From positions 248,001 through 312,000 of the forward strand of contig NZ_CANMNI010000001.1 in NCBI RefSeq assembly GCF_947499215.1: a stretch of 64,000 bases of DNA, given 5' to 3'. Positions within the stretch are counted from its first letter, which is position 1, and each line of letters starts with the position of its first letter. A program made the translations under genes and the position numbers. The notes under the pieces are model-generated. The model did not search any database and was not told where the DNA came from. It saw only the letters and a list, made by a program, of their open reading frames with translations. Positions 35,501-43,474 of the stretch are shown here, piece by piece. This stretch comes from an uncultured Pontibacter sp. (GTDB taxonomy: Bacteria > Bacteroidota > Bacteroidia > Cytophagales > Hymenobacteraceae).

Positions 35501-36276
35501 CGGCTATCGATAGTTCCAAACCAAGAATTAAGGCGGCTATCATCCGAGAGAAAGGAAGTAACTCGGAGCGTGAAATGGCCAATGCCATGTACTTGGCTGG
35601 CTTCGACGTGAAAGATGTGCACATGACCGACCTGATCTCCGGAAGAGAGACACTGGAAGATATCCGCTTCATCGGGGCTGTGGGAGGCTTCTCCAACTCC
35701 GATGTACTGGGCTCTGCTAAAGGATGGGCTGGTGCCTTTATGTATAACGAGAAGGCAAAGAATGCCATTGAGAACTTCTTTAAGCGGGAAGACACCTTAT
35801 CGGTAGGTATATGCAACGGTTGCCAGCTGTTTGTGGAGCTCGGCCTCATCAACATGGACCACGACAAGAAGCCGAAAATGCACCACAACCTAAGCCAGAA
35901 ACACGAAAGCATCTTTACCTCCCTGACCATACAGGAGAATAAATCGGTTATGCTTTCCAGCTTAGCCGGCTGCACGCTGGGTGTTTGGGTATCCCATGGC
36001 GAAGGTCGCTTTAGCTTCCCACATCTGGAGGACAAATACCAAATCGTTTCCAAATACGGGTATGATACCTATCCGGCCTGCCCGAACGGCTCTGACTACA
36101 ACACGGCCATGCTTTGCGATGAAACGGGTCGCCACTTAGTGATGATGCCACACATCGAGCGCTCGCTTCTGCAGTGGCAGTGGGCGCATTATCCTAAAGG
36201 CCGTCAGGATGAAGTATCTCCTTGGATGGAAGCCTTCGTAAATGCAAGAAAGTGGCTGGAGGCTAACGGCAAATAA
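32593..36276 (+). CDS. purL: Phosphoribosylformylglycinamidine synthase, single-chain form
   Basis: Protein of 1227 residues. Order: N-terminal PurS-like domain, linker with [16 protein letters not shown] near residue 162, two AIRS-type synthetase halves ([27 protein letters not shown] near 250-276, described by ends; [16 protein letters not shown] later), and a C-terminal class I glutamine amidotransferase with the nucleophile in [10 protein letters not shown] and HGEGR downstream. It converts FGAR, glutamine and ATP to FGAM in purine synthesis. Slightly shorter than the proteobacterial enzyme (about 1295). It stands alone, not in a pur operon. Confidence 0.97.
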   Translation: [1227 protein letters not shown]

Positions 36277-36333
36277 TAGAAACGAGATAATACGGTTGCC
36301 TGACACAACCATAGTTTAAGAATGCTATAAGTC

Positions 36334-36391
36334 GAAGCCTTTCTGTTTAAGAATTACAGCCCGGTCTGGTTCCTAAACAGGAAGGCTTCTT
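36334..36391 (+). terminator. Long imperfect hairpin after purL
   Basis: Left arm 36334-36353 (GAAGCCTTTCTGTTTAAGAA) pairs with 36370-36389 with two mismatches; the 16-base loop itself can fold through CAG/CTG. Only a short T-rich tail follows. It can end the purL transcript or structure the leader of the Crp/Fnr gene, whose ATG is 66 bp further. Confidence 0.55.
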
Positions 36392-36455
36392 CGTTAGCAC
36401 CTGTCGTATTGAATAGGCACGCTAGTGACTATTGCCTTTTTCCTGTTGCAGCTAT

Positions 36456-37022
36456 ATGAAAGATAGAATGTTTGAGTACTTCGATACCGTTCACCGCATA
36501 TCCCCTGCGGCTCAACATGCCATTGCTGAAATATCAACAGAGATATCACTTCCCAAAAACAAAGACCTCCAACCTATCGGGCACACTTGCAAGACCATTT
36601 ACTTCATGGTGAAAGGTATAGCCCGTATTTATTATTACAAGGACGGAGTGGACGTAACTGAGAGTTTTGAGTTCGAGAACGCCATCATCGCAAGGGTGGA
36701 GAGTCTATTTAGCGGAAGACCGTCTCGAAAGGGCATACAAGTAGTGGAAGATGCGGAATTGGTCGCCATAGATGCCAATAGGCTTTTCCAACTTTATGAC
36801 AAGTTCCCAGAGATCGAAAGATTGTTCAGGAAGATATTCGAAGCAGATTATGTGAATCTGGTAAACCGATTGGAAAGCATTCAATTCCACACCGCTGAGG
36901 AGCGTTACAACGCGCTGGTCGCTGAATCACCTGAGGTGCTGCAGCGCATCCCCCTAAAACATATCGCTTCCTATCTGGGTATCACACAGGTAAGCCTAAG
37001 CCGCATCAGAGCGAAGAAATGA
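36456..37022 (+). CDS. Crp/Fnr family transcriptional regulator
   Basis: Protein of 188 residues from the ATG at 36456 (MKDRMFEYFD); the open frame further upstream starts only at a TTG. A cyclic-nucleotide-binding-type jelly roll (KTIYFMVKGIARIYYYKDG) is followed by a shortened C-terminal HTH, HIASYLGITQVSLSRIRAKK. The recognition helix QVSLSR lacks the glutamate of FNR-type helices, so its site should differ from TTGAT. A palindrome TTTAACAT-ATGTAAAA sits immediately after its stop codon and upstream of the MFS promoter, its probable target. Confidence 0.87.
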   Translation: MKDRMFEYFDTVHRISPAAQHAIAEISTEISLPKNKDLQPIGHTCKTIYFMVKGIARIYYYKDGVDVTESFEFENAIIARVESLFSGRPSRKGIQVVEDAELVAIDANRLFQLYDKFPEIERLFRKIFEADYVNLVNRLESIQFHTAEERYNALVAESPEVLQRIPLKHIASYLGITQVSLSRIRAKK

Positions 37023-37025
37023 TTA

Positions 37026-37041
37026 TTTAACATATGTAAAA
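37026..37041. promoter_or_regulatory. Crp-type operator upstream of the MFS gene
   Basis: TTTAACAT (37026-37033) / ATGTAAAA (37034-37041) is a palindrome with one mismatched pair, centred at 37033.5. This is 36.5 bp upstream of the last base of the -7 element, about -41.5 from the predicted start, the position of a class II activator. Confidence 0.6.
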
Positions 37042-37062
37042 TGCTCCCTTTTATATCCAAGG

Positions 37063-37070
37063 TACCTTTG
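37063..37070 (+). promoter_or_regulatory. -7 element of the MFS gene promoter
   Basis: TACCTTTG matches TAnnTTTG, 23 bp before the ATG at 37093. There is no TTG at the -33 position, which fits a promoter that depends on an activator. Confidence 0.6.
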
Positions 37071-37092
37071 TAATTATACACAAAAGGATACT

Positions 37093-38355
37093 ATGGAACA
37101 TATAAAGCTTGGACTGAAAGAGAACTGGCGGCAGTTTACGCTGCTGGTTATCATCAACGGCTTTGTGGGCGGTATGGTCGGCTTGGAGCGCTCCATCCTC
37201 CCGCAGATAGCAGAACAGGAATTCGCCATCGCAGCCAAAACGGCTATCCTTTCCTTCATCATCGTATTCGGCATCGTCAAAGCCATCACCAACTACTACA
37301 CAGGTGCCTTGGCAAACCGATTCGGCAGAAAAAATCTGCTGGTGGCTGGCTGGGTAGTAGGCATTCCCATCCCGTTCATGCTCATGTTCGCGCCGGACTG
37401 GAACTGGATAATCGCGGCCAACGTGCTGCTGGGCATCAACCAAGGCTTAGCGTGGTCAAGCACGGTAGTGATGAAGATCGACCTTGTGGGTGAAAAACAA
37501 CGTGGCTTTGCCATGGGATTGAACGAGTTCGCCGGCTATCTCTCGGTGGCTATAGTTGCCTTCCTGACAGGCTGGATAGCAGGTGAATACGGTATCAGAC
37601 CATACCCCTTCTATCTCGGCATTGGACTGGTGATACTCGGACTGTTCGGCAGTATTTTCCTGATTAAGGACACCAAGCACCATGTCGCCAAGGAAACTAC
37701 TACAAGTAACGTCCCAAAGCTGAAAAGCATCTTTTGGGACACGACTTGGAAAGATAAAAACTTAGGATCTGTGACTCAGGCAGGTCTGATTAACAACCTG
37801 AACGATGGCATGGCGTGGGGTATCTTCCCGATTATGCTGGCGGGCAGGGGTTTTACGTTGGAGCAGATCGGTATCGTTACCGCTGTATACCCTGCCGTGT
37901 GGGGACTTGGTCAACTGTTCACGGGAAAGATGGCGGACGTGTTCTGCAAGAAGAACATGCTCTTCATCGGTATGCTGCTGCAAGCCGTGGCGCTGGTGGC
38001 GCTGGTTTGGGCCACCTCCATGTGGCACTTCGTGGCACTCTCCTCTGTGCTCGGCTGGGGTACGGCAATGGTATACCCTACCTTTCTGGCTACCGTGGCG
38101 GAGTTCACGCACCCGCAGGACAGGGCGCAAAGCATCGGCATCTTCCGACTCTGGCGTGACTTGGGTTATGCCATCGGTGCCATTCTGACAGGCATCATCG
38201 CAGACCTTATAAGCATCAATGCGTCCATCCTGTTTATCGGAATACTAACCTTCCTATCTGCGGGAATCATCTTCTACAGGATGCACTGCGCTGACGAAAG
38301 GTACTTGAAAGTTGCCGATCACCTTGCAGGTGGCACCAAACATGCACCCGTCTGA
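37093..38355 (+). CDS. Major facilitator superfamily transporter
   Basis: Protein of 420 residues with twelve predicted membrane helices and the MFS loop motif between helices 2 and 3 (GALANRFGRKNLLV), repeated in the second half as GKMADVFCKKNMLF. The central loop (about 195-225) is charged. Members of this branch are drug or small-molecule exporters; the substrate is not evident. The upstream Crp/Fnr gene and the operator between them make a regulator-target pair. Confidence 0.9.
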   Translation: MEHIKLGLKENWRQFTLLVIINGFVGGMVGLERSILPQIAEQEFAIAAKTAILSFIIVFGIVKAITNYYTGALANRFGRKNLLVAGWVVGIPIPFMLMFAPDWNWIIAANVLLGINQGLAWSSTVVMKIDLVGEKQRGFAMGLNEFAGYLSVAIVAFLTGWIAGEYGIRPYPFYLGIGLVILGLFGSIFLIKDTKHHVAKETTTSNVPKLKSIFWDTTWKDKNLGSVTQAGLINNLNDGMAWGIFPIMLAGRGFTLEQIGIVTAVYPAVWGLGQLFTGKMADVFCKKNMLFIGMLLQAVALVALVWATSMWHFVALSSVLGWGTAMVYPTFLATVAEFTHPQDRAQSIGIFRLWRDLGYAIGAILTGIIADLISINASILFIGILTFLSAGIIFYRMHCADERYLKVADHLAGGTKHAPV

Positions 38356-38374
38356 ACGAGGTATCCATAAAACA

Positions 38375-38408
38375 AAAGCCTGAGTATAACATTCTACTCG
38401 GGCTTTAA
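38375..38408. terminator. Bidirectional hairpin terminator
   Basis: Stem AAAGCCTGAGTA (38375-38386) with TACTCGGGCTTT (38395-38406), one G-U pair, eight-base loop. It lies between the MFS gene and the converging lipoprotein gene. Confidence 0.82.
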
Positions 38409-38424
38409 ACGATTTTTTACGTTT

Positions 38425-38808
38425 TTACTCTATTACAGTAACTTGGCGTGTTTCAGCCAGTTTCCCATTGATCAGGAATTTCAAGGTATAGTCCCCGCTC
38501 GTTGATGGGTCGAATAGCACATGCACAGTTTCTTCCGCCATTACTGCAGCGCAGACCTGACTTCTATCTTCAATTACAATGTTGTAGCTGTAGGTCATCC
38601 CTGAAACTTTCTTCTCTACCTTGCTGATGGCATAGCACGGATTAGGTTTCTGGATCAACACGGCGATTTCTTGGGGTGATTTAGTATAGGATCTCTGATT
38701 CATAGTGATCTCAAGAACTTTGGATTCCGGCGAAGCATCCTCCTGCTTATCACAGGATACTAGTAAAATAAGCAAAAGGGGCAGGTAGAGGTAGGTTAAG
38801 GTTTTCAT
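38425..38808 (-). CDS. Hypothetical lipoprotein
   Basis: Protein of 127 residues from the ATG at 38808 (MKTLTYLYL). The lipobox LVSC places the acylated cysteine at residue 19. The mature part is beta-rich with two cysteines (PCYAISK and SQVCAAV) and ends FLINGKLAETRQVTVIE, suggesting a single immunoglobulin-like domain. I recognise no family. The in-frame extension to 38865 lacks sense as a signal peptide. Confidence 0.68.
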   Translation of the reverse strand: MKTLTYLYLPLLLILLVSCDKQEDASPESKVLEITMNQRSYTKSPQEIAVLIQKPNPCYAISKVEKKVSGMTYSYNIVIEDRSQVCAAVMAEETVHVLFDPSTSGDYTLKFLINGKLAETRQVTVIE

Positions 38809-39026
38809 ATTGGTTGTGGTATGGTTTTCAAATAGGTGACCCACAATTGAATACCGTAGTTGCATCGAGCTACTTGCTAACTTTAAACTATACCTTAGTC
38901 AACCTGTCTGAATCCCTTCTTATGCCAACTTTAAGCACCATCTTGTTGAAATACTTCTTAGTTTTGCATGGCAGCCTTATCCTTATCGGCAAAATTATTT
39001 AAAACAGTCTTCAAGAGCCCGAACAG

Positions 39027-39443
39027 ATGTTGTCGAAAAAGACGAAATATGCTTTCCATGCACTTTCTTACTTGGCGGAAAATCAAGAGAGAGGTGCCGT
39101 ACTTATCCAAGAAATCGCTTCCAATAAAAACATCTCCCACAAGTTTCTGGAAAACATCCTACTGGAATTGAAGAAAGCAGGCATCTTGGGCAGCAAAAAA
39201 GGCAAGGGTGGCGGCTACTACCTCATCAAAAAACCCGAAGAAATCACGCTTGCCAAAATAATCCGCCTACTAAACGGACCGATAGCTTGGCTGCCTTGCG
39301 TGAGCCTTAATTATTACGAAAAGTGCTCCGATTGTCCCGACGAGGCTACTTGCAACATGCACATCATTATGTGTCAGGTTCGTGATCAAACCTTGGGGGT
39401 TGTCGAAAACAAAACCCTCTCCGACCTTATCAAGCAAAAGTAA
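39027..39443 (+). CDS. Rrf2 family transcriptional regulator (probable sulfur assimilation regulator)
   Basis: Protein of 138 residues. MLSKKTKYAFHALSYLA and the winged helix (VLIQEIASNKNISHKFLENIL, cited by ends; GKGGGYYL wing) are typical Rrf2. The IscR-like region holds cysteines in LPCVS, EKCSDCPDE and TCNMH, enough to bind an iron-sulfur cluster, though CymR-like members use the fold without one. It lies 109 bp upstream of the DUF2061-cysH-cysD-cysN genes in the same direction and is their likely regulator. Confidence 0.88.
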   Translation: MLSKKTKYAFHALSYLAENQERGAVLIQEIASNKNISHKFLENILLELKKAGILGSKKGKGGGYYLIKKPEEITLAKIIRLLNGPIAWLPCVSLNYYEKCSDCPDEATCNMHIIMCQVRDQTLGVVENKTLSDLIKQK

Positions 39444-39552
39444 CTGTCTCACAGCTTGCTAAATATCTTATATAGTAAATTTTGATTTTTTTTGGCTCAT
39501 TACCCTACAAAGTTGGTAGACTTTGCATACTTTTGAAGCTCAAAGCAGAACC

Positions 39553-39843
39553 ATGCTACTAGACCAACATCTTCAGAAAGCTTTCAGCAAAGGGGCCGAC
39601 CCAAAGAAGGACAGTAAATTCAAGAGTGTTGCCAAGGCTGTTTCTTGGCGAATCTTAGGCACATTCGATACGATTGTTATTTCTTACCTGATCACCGGAG
39701 AGCTGAAAATGGCTTTTTCGATTGGCTCTATTGAAGTGTTTAGCAAAATCCTGCTCTATTATGTTCACGAACGGGTTTGGGAACGATTCACAGTAAAAAA
39801 CGAAGCCAATGAACTTAAAAAATCAAATACCGTCGCTGCTTGA
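39553..39843 (+). CDS. DUF2061 membrane protein of the sulfate assimilation operon
   Basis: Protein of 96 residues from the ATG at 39553 (MLLDQHLQ). The DUF2061 domain covers SVAKAVSWRILGTFDTIVISYLITG and then IGSIEVFSKILLYYVHERVWE (cited by ends), two membrane segments. In Bacteroidota this family often accompanies cys genes, but its role is unknown; transport or anchoring has been suggested only from context. Its last 35 bp overlap cysH, so translation is coupled. Confidence 0.87.
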   Translation: MLLDQHLQKAFSKGADPKKDSKFKSVAKAVSWRILGTFDTIVISYLITGELKMAFSIGSIEVFSKILLYYVHERVWERFTVKNEANELKKSNTVAA

Positions 39844-40525
39844 AGAATTGGCAGGCCTGTCGCTATCCGACTCCTTAGCATGGTTGGCAGGTAAATTCCC
39901 CGGTAGAGTTGCTTTTTCCACCGCGCTGGGTCAGGAAGACCAAGTGATCACGCACGCCATCTTTTCCGAAAAAATTCCCATCAGAATCTTCTCGCTCGAT
40001 ACCGGACGCTTGTTTCAGGAAACCTATACTCTTTGGAGTGAGACAGAGCGAAAGTATCAAAGCAAAATTGTCCCCTTCTTTCCAGAAGCCCCTGCCGTGG
40101 AGGCATTTGTTACTGAAAACGGAATAAACGGTTTCTATAATTCTGTCGAAAACCGCAAAGCCTGCTGCCATGTGCGCAAAGTGCTTCCGCTTACAAGAGC
40201 GCTGCAGGAGGTGGATGTTTGGGTAACCGGACTGCGTTCTGGACAGAGCGCCAACCGCAGCAATTTCAATCTGTTGGAGTGGGACGAGGCTTTTCAGGTG
40301 ATCAAATTCAACCCGATCATCAACTGGTCATTTGACGAGATGGTCTCTTATCTACAGGAGCATGATGTCCCTTACAATAAGCTGCATGATCAGGGTTTCA
40401 TCAGCATAGGCTGCGCTCCCTGCACCAGAGCGATTCTTCCGGGCGAAGAGCCGCGCGCTGGCAGGTGGTGGTGGGAACAGACCCAGAAAGAGTGCGGTCT
40501 GCATGCCAATTACTTTCAAAAATAA
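39809..40525 (+). CDS. cysH: Phosphoadenylyl/adenylyl-sulfate reductase
   Basis: Protein of 238 residues. PP-loop-type fold with SLDTGRLFQETY and the C-terminal ECGLH motif that holds the catalytic cysteine. It also has KACCHVRK and GCAPCTR, the four cysteines that bind a 4Fe-4S cluster in enzymes that reduce adenylyl sulfate directly; enzymes specific for PAPS lack them. So this is probably an APS reductase, in line with the absence of CysC in the operon. Confidence 0.93.
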   Translation: MNLKNQIPSLLEELAGLSLSDSLAWLAGKFPGRVAFSTALGQEDQVITHAIFSEKIPIRIFSLDTGRLFQETYTLWSETERKYQSKIVPFFPEAPAVEAFVTENGINGFYNSVENRKACCHVRKVLPLTRALQEVDVWVTGLRSGQSANRSNFNLLEWDEAFQVIKFNPIINWSFDEMVSYLQEHDVPYNKLHDQGFISIGCAPCTRAILPGEEPRAGRWWWEQTQKECGLHANYFQK

Positions 40526-40532
40526 CAACGCT

Positions 40533-41438
40533 ATGGCTATACATACTGAAGTATTTCCTACCGAATTAGAAGACGAAGCGATTTACATCATCCGCGAGGT
40601 TGCCGCTCAGTTCGAGAAACCCGTGCTACTGTTTTCCGGCGGAAAAGACTCCATTACACTGGTGAGGCTTGCCCAAAAGGCGTTTTACCCGGCAAAAATA
40701 CCATTCCCCCTGCTACACGTCGACACGGGTCACAACTTTGAGGAAACCATCCGTTTTAGGAATCAGCTGGTGGAAGAGCTGGGTCTGGAACTGATCGTGC
40801 GCTACGTGCAGGACAGCATCGACCAGCAAAAAGTGGTGGAGGAAACCGGAAAATATGCCAGCCGGAATGTATTGCAAACCGTCACGCTGCTCGATGCAAT
40901 TGAAGAGTTTGGCTTTGACGCCTGCATCGGCGGCGCCCGACGAGACGAAGAAAAGGCCCGCGCCAAGGAGCGGATTTTCTCAGTACGCAACGACTTCGGC
41001 CAATGGGATGCTAAAAAGCAGCGACCGGAACTGTTCGACATGCTGAATGGCAGAATACATCTGGGCGAGAATGTGCGCGTCTTCCCGATAAGCAACTGGA
41101 CGGAGCTGGATGTATGGAACTACATCAAAGAAGAGCAGCTGGCTATACCTTCCATTTACTACGCACACGAACGTGAGACTTTTGAGCGTGACGGGCAGAT
41201 CCTCCCCTATTCAGCTTTTATGACGGTTACAGAAGACGAACCTATAAACACACGAATAGTTCGCTTCAGAACGGTTGGCGATATGACCTGCACAGCTGCT
41301 GTAGAGTCCACAGCCGTTGAGATTGATGACATCATCGATGAGATATTGAGTGCCACGGTATCAGAGCGGGGCGCCCGCATAGACGACAAGCGCTCTGAGG
41401 CAGCCATGGAAAAAAGAAAGCAATCAGGATATTTTTAA
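40533..41438 (+). CDS. cysD: Sulfate adenylyltransferase subunit 2
   Basis: Protein of 301 residues from the ATG at 40533, 7 bp after the cysH stop (an ATG at 40503 inside cysH is less likely). LLFSGGKDS is the PP-loop ATP-binding motif, HVDTGHNFEE and RRDEEKARAKERIFS are typical of CysD. Together with CysN it makes adenylyl sulfate from ATP and sulfate. Start-stop spacing to cysN is 3 bp. Confidence 0.97.
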   Translation: MAIHTEVFPTELEDEAIYIIREVAAQFEKPVLLFSGGKDSITLVRLAQKAFYPAKIPFPLLHVDTGHNFEETIRFRNQLVEELGLELIVRYVQDSIDQQKVVEETGKYASRNVLQTVTLLDAIEEFGFDACIGGARRDEEKARAKERIFSVRNDFGQWDAKKQRPELFDMLNGRIHLGENVRVFPISNWTELDVWNYIKEEQLAIPSIYYAHERETFERDGQILPYSAFMTVTEDEPINTRIVRFRTVGDMTCTAAVESTAVEIDDIIDEILSATVSERGARIDDKRSEAAMEKRKQSGYF

Positions 41439-41441
41439 GGT

Positions 41442-42689
41442 ATGGACGTTCTAAAAATAGCAACCGCGGGAAGTGTGGATGATGGGAAAAGCACCCTGAT
41501 CGGCCGACTCCTGTTCGAGACCAATTCGATCACCACCGATAAGCTGCAGGCGATTGAGGCCAGCAGCAAAAAGAAAGGATTGGACTATGTGGACCTGTCA
41601 CTCCTTACTGACGGCCTGATAGCGGAGCGGGAACAGGGCATCACCATTGACGTGGCTCACATCTACTTCTCCACCCCCAAGCGCAAGTTCATCATCGCCG
41701 ACACGCCGGGGCACTTTGAGTATACCCGCAACATGGTCACCGGTGCCTCCAACGCCAATGTCTCCATGATTTTGGTAGACGCCCGCAATGGTGTGGTAGA
41801 GCAGACATTCCGGCACTTTTACATCTCCTGCCTGTTGCGTATACCTAAAGTGATCGTTTGCGTGAACAAGATGGACCTTGTGGGCTACACGCAACAAACC
41901 TTCGAGGAAATTAAATCTGAGTTCATGGCTTTTGCCGAGCAGGTGCGATTCGGAGGACAGGAAATAAGCTTTATACCGGTGTCTTCGCTATACGGAGGAA
42001 ACCTTTTGAACCCGTCAGAGCACATGCCTTGGTATGAAGGCGCTCCTTTGCTCAGCTTACTGGAGCAAGTGCCACTGGAGCAGCAGCTGTCGGAAGAGGC
42101 AGGTCGTTTTCCGGTGCAATATGTCGTACGGCCGAAGTCAGAGGAATTCCACGATTACCGCGCCTATGCGGGGAAAGTAGCCAGCGGTCTGCTGCGCAAA
42201 GGAGAGCGGGTGGTCGTACTGCCAAGCGGACAGGAAACCACCATTGCCAAGATCGAGAAGTTTGGTCGCGAAATAGAGGCTGCGCAGGCCAAGGAATCCA
42301 TCAGTCTATTATTGCAGGATGACGTCGATATTAGCCGCGGCGATATGATCGTGCCGCTTAATCAGCTGCCGCAGCAGAGCAGGCAACTGGAGGCCACCGT
42401 CTGCTGGATGGACAAGAAACCGCTGCGCGTGGGTGGCACTTACCTCGTGCAGCATGGTGTAAATGTTGCCAAAGCCAAAATAAGCGCGCTCTCCAATTTG
42501 GTAGATGTGGTTACGCTAGATAGGCAAGCTGATATAAGCGAACTAAAGCTGAACGAAATCGCCACTGTGCAACTGAGAACGGCGAAAGAAATCTTCTATG
42601 ACGCCTTCGCCGTTAACAAAGCCAACGGCTCTTTCATCCTCATTGATGAGCAGACAAACGCGACAGTTGGTGTAGGGCTCATTAACTAG
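41442..42689 (+). CDS. cysN: Sulfate adenylyltransferase subunit 1 (GTPase)
   Basis: Protein of 415 residues. GTPase motifs are in place: GSVDDGKST (G1), GITIDVAH (G2 region), DTPGHFEY (G3), NKMDLVG (G4) and SSLYG (G5), followed by EF-Tu-like barrels. GTP hydrolysis drives the unfavourable sulfate activation by CysD. The protein ends after the barrels, with no APS kinase domain as found in NodQ/CysNC fusions. A very strong terminator follows. Confidence 0.97.
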   Translation: MDVLKIATAGSVDDGKSTLIGRLLFETNSITTDKLQAIEASSKKKGLDYVDLSLLTDGLIAEREQGITIDVAHIYFSTPKRKFIIADTPGHFEYTRNMVTGASNANVSMILVDARNGVVEQTFRHFYISCLLRIPKVIVCVNKMDLVGYTQQTFEEIKSEFMAFAEQVRFGGQEISFIPVSSLYGGNLLNPSEHMPWYEGAPLLSLLEQVPLEQQLSEEAGRFPVQYVVRPKSEEFHDYRAYAGKVASGLLRKGERVVVLPSGQETTIAKIEKFGREIEAAQAKESISLLLQDDVDISRGDMIVPLNQLPQQSRQLEATVCWMDKKPLRVGGTYLVQHGVNVAKAKISALSNLVDVVTLDRQADISELKLNEIATVQLRTAKEIFYDAFAVNKANGSFILIDEQTNATVGVGLIN

Positions 42690-42699
42690 TACAGGTATA

Positions 42700-42751
42700 A
42701 TAAAAGAGGGAGGGTGAGACAGTATTGCCTGTCTCACCCTCCCTCTTTTAT
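42700..42751. terminator. Long bidirectional terminator after cysN
   Basis: A 22-bp perfect stem (42700-42721 with 42730-42751) containing GAGGGAGGGTGAGAC and complement, eight-base loop, flanked by T-rich ends. It separates cysN from the converging marC-like gene. Confidence 0.93.
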
Positions 42752-42778
42752 TTCTTGTCACCAAACTTAGCCTCGGCT

Positions 42779-43393
42779 TTATACCTCCACATGCGCAAGT
42801 ATAAGATTGCTTACCCCTGTCACCACCATATCGACACCAATAGCGCCGAGGAAAAATCCGTTGATGCGCAAAAGCAGCTCCATGTTCTTGTCAAATGCCA
42901 GCCTGACTTTTTTGGAGTGCATGCTGTTGCGTATCTGCTTTAACCCCATGATAACAGCATAGTTCGTAAGCACAATGATAGCCAGCGCCAGCACTCCCTG
43001 CCATAGTACCAACCGTTCAGACATCAGAACAGTGAGTGAGATAGTACCGGCCCCGACCATAAAAGGCAACGCAATTTCTGAGGCCAGATCGTGCAAATCC
43101 CCTTTGATCTGAATAAAGGCTTTCTTCCCCTGTACGATAAAAATATAAGCAAATGAAAACAGTACTATACCACCAAAAATCCTGAATGACTCAAAGTTGA
43201 TCCGAAATACTTTCTGAAAAACCATGTCGCCAAAAAGGAGGAATACCAAAAATATGGAGAAAGAAATCACAGAAGCTTTCAAAAAAACAGAGCGGAAATC
43301 CGCATCTGACAGGTCCTGCATAATAGGCTTCAGGTAAAGGAAGAGGGCAAAGGGATTCAGCATTACAAGAAAGCTAAATATTGCTGCGATCAT
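42779..43393 (-). CDS. MarC family integral membrane protein
   Basis: Protein of 204 residues with six predicted helices. MLNPFALFLYLKPIM and LPFMVGAGTISLTVLMSE (first half/second half repeat) are typical of MarC/UPF0056. MarC was once linked to multiple antibiotic resistance but no transport function is established. Probably monocistronic. Confidence 0.88.
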   Translation of the reverse strand: MIAAIFSFLVMLNPFALFLYLKPIMQDLSDADFRSVFLKASVISFSIFLVFLLFGDMVFQKVFRINFESFRIFGGIVLFSFAYIFIVQGKKAFIQIKGDLHDLASEIALPFMVGAGTISLTVLMSERLVLWQGVLALAIIVLTNYAVIMGLKQIRNSMHSKKVRLAFDKNMELLLRINGFFLGAIGVDMVVTGVSNLILAHVEV

Positions 43394-43474
43394 AGATTCT
43401 TTTTTGGGTTTATCTGCTATCTGTTACGGGGCACTCTACAGATAGATATAAGTTTATTTCCCCTTGCCCCCTTC

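Noticed and set aside
38814..39002. 62-codon frame upstream of the Rrf2 gene
   Set aside because: Low-complexity hydrophobic sequence in the divergent promoter region with no homology that I recognise.
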